DNA of 5,618 bases from the NCBI GenBank assembly GCA_050742255.1, contig JBOGHU010000061.1, positions 1-5,618 on the forward strand. Direction: 5' to 3'. This document shows positions 1 to 5,225 of this stretch, piece by piece (positions within the stretch are counted from its first letter, which is position 1; each line of letters begins with the position of its first letter). A model generated the notes under the pieces. It worked only from the letters and a program-made list of their open reading frames with translations, was not told where the DNA came from and did not search any database. Origin of the DNA: JBOGHU01 sp050742255. Lineage in GTDB: Bacteria > Actinomycetota > Acidimicrobiia > Acidimicrobiales > CADCSY01. Both the position numbers and the translations under genes were made by a program.

Positions 1-123
1 CAAGCCTGGGTCGACAACTGGAACGAGAACCCCACCCCGTTCGTGTGGCACAAGACCGCCGAAGAGATCCTCGAGCGCCTCGCCGCCTACTGCGCGGCCA
101 TCAACCAAGGAGCCGACGCATGA
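1..123 (+). CDS. IS630-family transposase, C-terminal fragment (5' part outside the window)
   Basis: Reading frame 1 is open from the window edge and ends at TGA 121-123, giving 40 residues. The stretch NPTPFVWHKTAEEI matches the last helix region of IS630-family DDE transposases. It aligns directly with NPFVWTKTAEEI at the end of the complete transposase downstream (codons near 1207-1245), with further shared W and N residues before it. The rest of the tail differs, so this is a different IS630 member and not a duplicated copy. The catalytic residues lie upstream of the window, so whether this gene is intact cannot be judged. It ends 40 bp before the left end of the next element. Confidence 0.85.
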   Translation, partial: QAWVDNWNENPTPFVWHKTAEEILERLAAYCAAINQGADA

Positions 124-163
124 CCCAAGCACTTTCACAGCGCTTCAACCTTCCAGGACACCA
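124..163 (+). other. Probable right end of the upstream IS630-family element
   Basis: These 40 bp separate the stop codon of the truncated transposase from the left terminal repeat of the second element. IS630-family elements normally end a short distance after the transposase stop, so the right terminal repeat of the first element should lie here. Its mate is outside the window, so this cannot be confirmed. Read on the minus strand from 161, the sequence starts GTGTCCTGGAAGG. This is a plausible tip, because the second element's left tip also begins GTG. Confidence 0.4.
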
Positions 164-188
164 GTGCGTCGTTGAAATAGCTTTGGTG
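164..188 (+). repeat. Left terminal inverted repeat of the IS630-family element
   Basis: The repeat reads GTGCGTCG, then a 9-bp middle, then CTTTGGTG. The two outer 8-mers match the reverse complement of 1276-1300 exactly and the 9-bp middle matches at 3 positions, so 19 of 25 bases pair overall. The repeat contains TTGAAA (172-177), a possible -35 box for the transposase. Confidence 0.75.
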
Positions 189-200
189 GTCAGGTAGTAT
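172..200 (+). promoter_or_regulatory. Candidate transposase promoter overlapping the left terminal repeat
   Basis: TTGAAA at 172-177 and TAGTAT at 195-200 are separated by exactly 17 bp and resemble a housekeeping-sigma -35/-10 pair. The -35 is inside the terminal repeat and the -10 overlaps the upstream ATG at 199. Transcription would then start near 207, after that ATG, which favours the second in-frame ATG at 229 as the real start. This is by eye only; short matches of this kind also occur by chance. Confidence 0.4.
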
Positions 201-1314
201 GGCGATTAGGACTGCTGAGCCGCTTGCGATGTCTGACGATCAACGGGCTGCGCTGGAAGTGATGGCGCGGTCGAAGTCCCTTCCTCACCGCCAGGTGGTG
301 CAGGCCAAGGCACTGTTGCTGGCCGCAGATGGCGTGCCGACCAACGAGGTGGCGCGCCGATGCGGGACGGATGTGTCCGTGCGGGCGTGGCGCCGGCGCT
401 TCGCTGAGCAGGGCGTCGAGGGTGTCGGGCGTATCGCCCCGGGCCATGGCCGCAAGTCGTGGCTGCCCGAGGGGACCGTGGCTGCGGTCGTGGCGGACAC
501 CCAGCAGAACCGCCCCGACGATGGTTCCACCCATTGGACGACACGGCTGATGGCGGCCCGCCACGGCATCGGCAAGGACAGCGTCGCCCGGATCTGGCGT
601 GACCACGGACTGAAGCCTTGGAAGGTCGACACGTTCAAGATCTCCAACGACTCCCGCTTCGAGGAGAAGCTCGTCGACGTCGTGGGGCTGTACATGAACC
701 CGCCGGAGCGGGCGGTGGTATTCAGCTTCGACGAGAAGACCCAGTGCCAGGCCCTGGACCGCACCCAGCCAAGCTTGCCGATGAAGCGTGGTCGGGGTGA
801 GACCCGCACCCACGACTACAAGAGGCACGGCACCACCGATCTGTTCGCGGCCCTCAACGTGGCCACCGGCGAGGTGCTCTACGACACCCGGAAGCGGCAC
901 CGGGCCACCGAGGTGCTCGCGTTCTTCCGCTTCATTGACGCTCACGTGCCGCGTGAGCTCGATGTGCACGTCGTGTTGGACAACCTCTCCGCTCACAAGG
1001 CACCGGAGATCACCAAGTGGCTGGCCCAGCCCGCCCAGAAGCGTTGGCACCTTCACTTCACGCCGACCTCGTCGTCATGGCTCAACCTGGTCGAGGGCTG
1101 GTTCCACCTGCTCACCGAGCGCCGGCTACGCCGCGGCACCTTCACCAGCGTCGATGCTCTCGTCGAAGCCATCGAGCTGTGGGCCGAGCACTGGAACGAC
1201 GATCCGAACCCGTTCGTGTGGACCAAGACCGCCGAGGAGATCATCGCCAAGGTCCGCCGCGGGCGGGGCCACCCTCACCAAAGTCAAATCCGCGACGCAC
1301 CACTAGATAGATAG
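199..1314 (+). CDS. IS630-family transposase (DDE endonuclease)
   Basis: This 371-residue protein should cut and join the terminal repeats of its own element. Residues about 30-75 form an N-terminal helix-turn-helix, and residues about 110-145 look like a second DNA-binding helical unit. The DDE_3 catalytic domain follows at about 172-340. The three acidic residues are visible: D178 in VVFSFDEK, D261 in VVLDNLSAHK, and E299 in SSWLNLVEGW. The spacing of 37 residues between the last two is in the range of the IS630/Tc1/mariner superfamily. The length is normal for the family and no frameshift is seen, so it may be active. Start: ATG 199 gives the longest frame, but ATG 229 (MSDDQRAALEV) fits the candidate promoter better. 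The TAG stop at 1312-1314 lies beyond the right terminal repeat, so the last three or so residues come from flanking DNA. Confidence 0.93.
   Translation: MAIRTAEPLAMSDDQRAALEVMARSKSLPHRQVVQAKALLLAADGVPTNEVARRCGTDVSVRAWRRRFAEQGVEGVGRIAPGHGRKSWLPEGTVAAVVADTQQNRPDDGSTHWTTRLMAARHGIGKDSVARIWRDHGLKPWKVDTFKISNDSRFEEKLVDVVGLYMNPPERAVVFSFDEKTQCQALDRTQPSLPMKRGRGETRTHDYKRHGTTDLFAALNVATGEVLYDTRKRHRATEVLAFFRFIDAHVPRELDVHVVLDNLSAHKAPEITKWLAQPAQKRWHLHFTPTSSSWLNLVEGWFHLLTERRLRRGTFTSVDALVEAIELWAEHWNDDPNPFVWTKTAEEIIAKVRRGRGHPHQSQIRDAPLDR
1276..1300 (-). repeat. Right terminal inverted repeat of the IS630-family element
   Basis: On the plus strand this is CACCAAAG, a 9-bp middle, then CGACGCAC, the inverted partner of 164-188. 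It lies inside the transposase reading frame and encodes residues about 360-368 of the protein. The coding sequence therefore runs through the repeat into flanking DNA. Confidence 0.75.
1303..1314 (+). repeat. Short CTAG/TAGA tandem at the element's right flank
   Basis: CTAG is followed by three TAGA-like steps (CTAGATAGATAG). CTAG is the preferred IS630 target, and this short AT-rich patch stands out in a GC-rich region. It also supplies the in-frame stop codon of the transposase. It may be the old target site of one of the two IS630 elements. Confidence 0.4.
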
Positions 1315-1426
1315 TAACCCCCCGCGTCGACCCGTCCTCGGCGGAGAGCCGGTCCCCCTCGGCCTCCGTCGCCTGGTGCCGCTCCCCGCTCCCGGCCATC
1401 GGGGGCACCGCCCCACATGGTCCGAG

Positions 1427-1440
1427 GCCACGACCGTGGC
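1427..1440 (-). terminator. Possible hairpin terminator after the PAP2 gene
   Basis: GCCAC-GACC-GTGGC forms a perfect 5-bp stem with a 4-base loop, starting 6 bp past the PAP2 stop codon on the minus strand. There is no T-run, as is common for weak hairpins in high-GC genomes. A second small inverted repeat, GGGGC-ACC-GCCCC, lies at 1402-1414. The rest of 1315-1446 shows no gene or recognisable site. Confidence 0.25.
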
Positions 1441-1446
1441 GCTGGG

Positions 1447-2265
1447 TCAGGGCCCGGTGGACACCGGCTGGCCACGGTCCTTCGGCGGTGCCCGCTCCGG
1501 CTCCGACCCCCGGCAGGCGGTGTGGCGATGGTGCCAGTTGAACAGCCACTCCACCCCGAGCAGGTAGAGCGCACCCAGCACCAGGGCGCCGACCACGTCG
1601 GAGAGCCAGTGGACGCCGAGGTACACGCGGCTGAACCCCACCAGGGCGATGACGGTGGCGGAGATGCCAACCGACCACCACCACACCGAGCGGCGCCGGC
1701 TGACAAGGGCCATCACCGGCGGCACCAGCCCCCAGATGGCGACAGCCGCCATCACGTGGCCGGTCGGGAACGACGGGCCGTTCCCCGGCACCAGCTGGGC
1801 CAGGTCGGGCCGGGGCCGGTCGATGGCGGTCTTGAGGGTCCACTCGACCAGCGGCCGGGCGGCGCTGGCCGCCAGCAGGACCAGCGCCAGGGAGCGGCAC
1901 TCGTGCCAGACGACCAGCACCAACAGGACCAGCACCACCAGCACCACGCTGAGGCCCCCGAGGTTGGACACGGTGCGCACCACCTGGTCCAGCCACGGGG
2001 TGTGCAGACCTTGGAGGGCTTCGGTCACCGGCTCGTCCCAGGCCAGAAGCAGCGAGCCCCGGTCGATCGTGGCGGCCGCGGCCAGCAGGCCGAAGAGGGC
2101 GGCCAGGATCGGGACGGTGCAACGGAACCGCAGCAGGACTCCGGCGGGGGTCAGTGGCGGCCGGTCGTGGAGACTGGCGTCAGGTGTTGCCAGGGGTGGG
2201 CGCACGCGGTCCACGGCCCCATGGAAGATAACGCGTCGGCGGCGGTGTTCACGCCGCGGGCTCAC
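1447..2265 (-). CDS. PAP2-family membrane phosphatase (phosphatidic acid phosphatase type 2-like)
   Basis: This 272-residue integral membrane protein should remove phosphate from a lipid phosphate such as phosphatidate, a phosphatidylglycerol phosphate or a polyprenyl diphosphate. The exact substrate cannot be read from sequence. All three PAP2 signature motifs are present in order: K145-x6-R152-P153 (KTAIDRPRP), PTGH at 167-170, and S212-R213-x5-H219-x3-D223 (SRVYLGVHWLSD). The expected catalytic residues are H170, H219 and D223. Hydrophobic segments lie at about 51-67, 103-120, 125-140, 171-188, 194-211 and 222-243, the usual six-helix layout. The first 50 residues are Arg/Pro-rich and may be partly non-coding. 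The annotated start is GTG at 2265 with no clear ribosome binding site; GTG at 2214 or 2205 are alternatives. The gene is divergent from the TSUP gene and its 3' end faces the IS element. Confidence 0.9.
   Translation of the reverse strand: MSPRREHRRRRVIFHGAVDRVRPPLATPDASLHDRPPLTPAGVLLRFRCTVPILAALFGLLAAAATIDRGSLLLAWDEPVTEALQGLHTPWLDQVVRTVSNLGGLSVVLVVLVLLVLVVWHECRSLALVLLAASAARPLVEWTLKTAIDRPRPDLAQLVPGNGPSFPTGHVMAAVAIWGLVPPVMALVSRRRSVWWWSVGISATVIALVGFSRVYLGVHWLSDVVGALVLGALYLLGVEWLFNWHHRHTACRGSEPERAPPKDRGQPVSTGP
2225..2230 (-). promoter_or_regulatory. Weak candidate -10 box for the PAP2 gene
   Basis: On the minus strand TATCTT (TANNNT type) lies in a small AT-richer patch, 10 bp before an in-frame GTG at 2214. 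This spacing would fit a leaderless or nearly leaderless mRNA, common in actinobacteria, and would shorten the protein by 17 residues. No good -35 box is seen. Treat it as a suggestion only. Confidence 0.2.
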
Positions 2266-2303
2266 GGACCGGACGCCGAGTGCCGTGACCGGCCCGCCCG
2301 GGG

Positions 2304-3224
2304 GTGGCCGAGTTGAGCTGGAGCGTCTACTGGTTCATGTTCCCGGTGTGCGTCGTCGTCGCCAGCGTGGCCATGTTCAGCGGGATCAGCGGAGCGGCGC
2401 TGCTGACACCGCTGTTCCTCATCGGGTTCCCCCTTCTCGACGTGCCCCGCCTCACCACCGTGGCCGCCATCGGCACCTCCCTGTTCCTGGAGACGTCGGG
2501 GTTCGGGACAGGTGTCTACCGCTACGTGCGGTTCCGGCTGGTCGACGTCCCCACGGCCAGGGCCCTGATCGCGGTCACCCTGCCCCTGGGCGGTCTGGGG
2601 GCCGTCGTCTCCCGCCAGGTCCCCGCCCAGAGCCTGCGCATCGGCTACGGCGTGGCCATGGTGGCCCTGGCCTGGGTGCTGGCCCGGGACCGGGGGGGCC
2701 AGGCCTCCCCCCTCCCCGCCCCCGCCCTGGTGGCGGGCTCGGAGCGCTCGCACAAGCCCTGTCCCGAGGGCGAGGAGCGGGTCATCACCTCGGCGGCGGG
2801 GAAGGTGTTCGACTTCTGCGCCCACGGCCTGGGCCTGCAGCGGCTGCTGAGCGGAGCGGGTGCCTTCGTGGCCGGGCTGATCTCGACGGGCGTGGGCGAG
2901 GCCACCCTCCCCCCGCTGGTGAGGCGCTCCCACTTCCCCGTGCCGGTCGCCGCCGCCACCTCGACGGTCGTGGTGGCCGGGACGGTGGTCGGGGCCGCCA
3001 CCACCCACCTGGTCCAGCTCGCCGCCGAGGACGGGCTGTCCGCCATCCCGTGGAACCTCATCGTGTGGGCGGTCCCCGGCGCGGTGCTCGGCGCCGCCGT
3101 CGGGACCCGGCTGCAGGGGCGGGTGAGCGAGGACGCCTCCCGCCGCTTCTTCACCCTCCTGTTCCTCCTCATCGGGGTGACGTTCCTCGTCGCCTTCACC
3201 GCCTTCCGCTCCAGGTTCGGGTGA
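2304..3224 (+). CDS. TSUP-family (TauE/SafE-type) membrane transporter
   Basis: This 306-residue polytopic membrane protein resembles the sulfite exporter TauE/SafE family, which moves sulfite, sulfoacetate or other small organic and inorganic anions across the cytoplasmic membrane. The family's two-fold repeat is visible. The first half has the Gly/Ser-rich FSGISGAALLTP at 25-36, and the second half has the equivalent GLISTGVGEATLPPL at 191-205. Roughly eight hydrophobic segments are seen: about 9-27, 29-46, 50-66, 84-101, 111-127, 180-198, 212-236, 249-268 and 282-299, some of them possibly re-entrant. A hydrophilic middle region (128-178) links the halves and carries HKPCPEGEE and FDFCAHG, with cysteines C153 and C172. 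The start is GTG 2304, preceded by a G-run as a weak ribosome binding site; ATG 2337 would cut into the first helix. The substrate is unknown. The gene is convergent with msrA. Confidence 0.88.
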   Translation: MAELSWSVYWFMFPVCVVVASVAMFSGISGAALLTPLFLIGFPLLDVPRLTTVAAIGTSLFLETSGFGTGVYRYVRFRLVDVPTARALIAVTLPLGGLGAVVSRQVPAQSLRIGYGVAMVALAWVLARDRGGQASPLPAPALVAGSERSHKPCPEGEERVITSAAGKVFDFCAHGLGLQRLLSGAGAFVAGLISTGVGEATLPPLVRRSHFPVPVAAATSTVVVAGTVVGAATTHLVQLAAEDGLSAIPWNLIVWAVPGAVLGAAVGTRLQGRVSEDASRRFFTLLFLLIGVTFLVAFTAFRSRFG

Positions 3225-3252
3225 GGTGCCCCACCCCAGGCCCGGCAGGGCC
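3225..3252. terminator. Small GC hairpins at a convergent gene junction
   Basis: Two short inverted repeats follow the TSUP stop codon directly: GGTG-CCC-CACC (3225-3235) and GGCCC-GGCA-GGGCC (3239-3252). They lie in the 42-bp gap between the converging TSUP and msrA genes, where a two-way terminator would be expected. There is no T-run on either strand, so the call rests on position and pairing only. Confidence 0.3.
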
Positions 3253-3266
3253 CCGAGGGAGCAGCC

Positions 3267-3737
3267 TCAGATCCGACAGGTCGCCAGCCCGCGCTTCTCC
3301 AGGTAGCGCTGGTGGTACTCCTCGGCAGGGTGGAAGGTCGAGGCGGGGATGATCTCGGTCACGATCGGGCGCCGGTGGAGGCCGGAGGCGGCCAGGCGCT
3401 CGAGCGACGCCCGGGCCGCCGCCTCCTGGTCGGGATCGTGGATGAAGATGGCCGAGCGGTACTGGGTGCCGACGTCGGGCCCCTGGCGGTCGCGCTGGGT
3501 GGGGTCGTGGTTGGCCCAGAAGACGTCGAGCAGGCGGTCGTAGGAGACCGCCTCGGGGTTGAAGGTGACCTCCACCGCCTCGGCGTGGCCGGTCTGCCCA
3601 CTGCACACCTGCTGGTAGGTCGGGTGCTCACGGTGGCCCCCGGTGTAGCCCACCCGGGTGGCGGTGACCCCTCTGACCTGGCGGAAGGCGGCCTCTACGC
3701 CCCAGAAGCAGCCGGCGGCGAAGGTGGCGGTGCTCAT
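3267..3737 (-). CDS. msrA: Peptide methionine sulfoxide reductase MsrA
   Basis: MsrA reduces the S form of methionine sulfoxide, free or in proteins, back to methionine, using thioredoxin as the usual electron donor. The 156-residue protein starts almost directly with the catalytic motif GCFWG (C10 nucleophile, F11 and W12 lining the methyl pocket). It continues with VGYTGG (29-34), the conserved GHAEAVEV (E53 is the likely proton donor) and FWANHDPTQ (73-81). Further on come GTQYRSAIF (90-98) and AEEYHQRYL near the end. A second cysteine, C154 in the C-terminal tail, is a likely resolving residue; C45 is also present. The protein is short because it lacks the N-terminal extension of longer MsrAs. 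It has no signal peptide, so it should be cytoplasmic. ATG 3737 is 23 bp after the amidohydrolase stop, so it is probably the last gene of that operon. Confidence 0.96.
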   Translation of the reverse strand: MSTATFAAGCFWGVEAAFRQVRGVTATRVGYTGGHREHPTYQQVCSGQTGHAEAVEVTFNPEAVSYDRLLDVFWANHDPTQRDRQGPDVGTQYRSAIFIHDPDQEAAARASLERLAASGLHRRPIVTEIIPASTFHPAEEYHQRYLEKRGLATCRI

Positions 3738-3743
3738 GGGCCG

Positions 3744-3749
3744 ATGCTA
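3744..3749 (-). promoter_or_regulatory. Weak candidate -10 box for a leaderless msrA transcript
   Basis: TAGCAT on the minus strand (TANNNT) ends 6 bp before the msrA ATG, the spacing expected if transcription starts at the A of the start codon. No purine-rich ribosome binding site is seen before this ATG, which also fits a leaderless message. It sits in the 23-bp gap after the amidohydrolase gene, so it would be an internal operon promoter. It is a single short match. Confidence 0.2.
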
Positions 3750-3760
3750 GCGGCGCCGAC

Positions 3761-5215
3761 CTACACCCAGCCGTGGCGAGCCTGGTGGGAACGGACCTGG
3801 GCGGGCGTGCGGGGCCGTAGGTACGGTTTGCCGCCGGGCAGCGACAGGCGCAGCTCCTCCCGCTCGGCGGCGCTGAGCCGGCAGGGCACGGCGGTGGGGT
3901 CGATTCCGTAGAGGCGGGCGGCGTTGGCCCCGAAGACCTTGGCCTTCAGCCCGGGGGTGAGGGCGGGGTACCCGTGGCGCTCCTGGAGCTCCTCGCTGAT
4001 CTCGAAGGCCCGGAACGCCTGGATCTGGTCCTGAGGCGAGCCGTACCAGATGGAGTCGGTGCCCCATACGACGTTGTCCTCCCCCAGGTGGCGGAGGAGC
4101 TTGCCGAGGAGGTGGGCGGCCTCCTCGGGCGCGCCCATGACCGAGCGCCACGTGGTTCCCAGCTCGGCGTAGACGTTGCCGCCCGGTCCCAGCCCGTTGT
4201 CGAGGACGGTGGCCACCAGGCGGTTGGCCCCCACGTCCCGTGTGGCCTCGGTGTAGGGCCCCTCGCGCCGTCCCGCCTCGTAGCCCGAGTGGTACACGAC
4301 GAAGCGGGCGCCGGGGTGGGCGCGGGCGGCGGGGCCGACGTCGACGGGCGAGGCGAAGCGGCTCCCCCCCGAGAGGCCCTTGTGCACCGAGATGATCGGG
4401 ATCCCCAGGTCCAGCGCCTGGGTGACGAAGGCCTGCCCCACCTGGGGGGCGGCGGGGTCGTGGTCGTCGAGGTACCAGCCCGGCCCGGCGGCGTGGGTGT
4501 AGACCTTCCACGCCGCCACCGGGTAGCGGTCGGCGACGTCGGCCATGGCCGCCAGCGCCGCCTCCGGCGGACCGGCGCTGGGCAGGGCGTGGCCCTGGAT
4601 CAGCACCCGGCCGTCCCCGCACAACCGCTCGGCCTGGCGCCGGGCGAGGTCCATGTGAGCGGCGGTGAGGGGGCTGTTCGGGCCAGCCACGGGTACCGCC
4701 GACAGCACCGCCACCGCGGTGTCGCTGCGCCCGAACACCTCGGCCACGAAGTGCTCGGTGGTGAAGCAGGCCCGGGGGTCGTCCTCGCCGCAGCCAGCCT
4801 GGGGGAAGCCGGCCCCGAACCACCGGTCGGGGACGGGTTGGTCGAGGTCGTACTCGAGCAGGTGGCCTTGGACGTCGACGATCAGCTCGTCACCGCCCAG
4901 GGCCTCCCGGGCGGCGTCGGGCTCGGTGGTGGCCTCGGGGGGGACGGCGAAGGTCCCGCCGCCACCACCCCTGCCCTGCTCCCTGGCGCAGGCGGCCAGG
5001 ACCGACAGCACCGTGGCCGCCCCACAGGTGGACATCAGGAACTGGCGCCGGGACATCCCGGTGCGCCTGGCGTTGGCGTCGCAGGCCTCCCGGGCCCGCC
5101 GCCACACCTCCTGCACCAGCTCGGAGGGCGGCGGGGGGATGTACTCGCCGTTGGAGCAGGGCCCCAACTTGACCGGGAGCTCCGAGTCCTCGGGTCGGCG
5201 GTGGCGGGGCGCCAT
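3761..5215 (-). CDS. Tat-exported, probably lipid-anchored amidohydrolase-family protein
   Basis: This 484-residue protein belongs to the amidohydrolase_2 group of TIM-barrel metal-dependent hydrolases and decarboxylases; its substrate is unknown. A twin-arginine motif (SRRQFL, R56-R57) is followed by a hydrophobic stretch and a lipobox LAAC (C76). This suggests folding inside the cell, Tat export and anchoring on the outer membrane face. A Gly-rich linker (81-87) leads to the catalytic domain at about 110-440. Candidate metal or active-site residues are H118, K237, H241, H278 (ISVHKG), H309 (VVYHSGY) and D387 (WGTDSIW). The usual HxH motif reads Q116-G-H118. Residues 1-53 precede the Tat signal and include the motif KLGPCSNGEY; I recall a similar extension in actinobacterial relatives, but have not checked this. 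ATG 5056 (MSRRQFLMS) is the alternative start. The gene lies 10 bp after the thioredoxin-like gene and 23 bp before msrA. Confidence 0.85.
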   Translation of the reverse strand: MAPRHRRPEDSELPVKLGPCSNGEYIPPPPSELVQEVWRRAREACDANARRTGMSRRQFLMSTCGAATVLSVLAACAREQGRGGGGGTFAVPPEATTEPDAAREALGGDELIVDVQGHLLEYDLDQPVPDRWFGAGFPQAGCGEDDPRACFTTEHFVAEVFGRSDTAVAVLSAVPVAGPNSPLTAAHMDLARRQAERLCGDGRVLIQGHALPSAGPPEAALAAMADVADRYPVAAWKVYTHAAGPGWYLDDHDPAAPQVGQAFVTQALDLGIPIISVHKGLSGGSRFASPVDVGPAARAHPGARFVVYHSGYEAGRREGPYTEATRDVGANRLVATVLDNGLGPGGNVYAELGTTWRSVMGAPEEAAHLLGKLLRHLGEDNVVWGTDSIWYGSPQDQIQAFRAFEISEELQERHGYPALTPGLKAKVFGANAARLYGIDPTAVPCRLSAAEREELRLSLPGGKPYLRPRTPAQVRSHQARHGWV

Positions 5216-5225
5216 GGCGGCCAGG

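Larger units (their letters stand above)
164..1300 (+). mobile_element. Complete IS630-family insertion sequence
   Basis: The element is about 1.14 kb, bounded by 25-bp imperfect terminal inverted repeats (164-188 and the reverse complement of 1276-1300), and carries one transposase gene. The dinucleotide CA flanks it directly on both sides (162-163 and 1301-1302), which would fit a 2-bp target duplication. IS630 elements normally duplicate TA, so the CA is atypical. A CTAG, the favoured IS630 target, sits at 1303-1306 just outside the right end, so the exact right boundary could be a few bases further out. The element looks less GC-rich than the chromosomal genes to its right, as expected for acquired DNA. 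Confidence 0.75.

Noticed and set aside
190..1056. A 288-codon minus-strand frame opposite the transposase
   Set aside because: It has no recognisable domain, and the plus strand encodes an intact DDE transposase.
1304..1314. TAGA tandem as a CRISPR-like or regulatory repeat
   Set aside because: There are only about three units of 4 bp. It is better explained as the flank or target site of an IS630 element.
1315..1446. A possible small gene between the IS element and PAP2
   Set aside because: The open frames here are only extensions of shadow frames, with no start plus binding site and no recognisable protein pattern.
1417..2316. A 299-codon open frame on the plus strand, opposite the PAP2 gene
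   Set aside because: Its translation is a low-complexity Gly/Gln/His/Pro-rich product with no fold-like pattern, whereas the minus strand has all three PAP2 motifs.
1649..3352. A 567-codon open frame on the plus strand
   Set aside because: It lies antisense to the PAP2 gene and out of frame with the TSUP gene. Its product is Arg/Pro/Gly-rich without domains, while both overlapped genes carry clear family motifs. Long spurious frames are usual at this GC content.
3747..4823. A 358-codon minus-strand frame overlapping the amidohydrolase gene
   Set aside because: It is a shifted-frame shadow, with an Arg/Gly/Pro-rich translation and no motifs. The amidohydrolase frame has a Tat signal, a lipobox and conserved catalytic-type residues.
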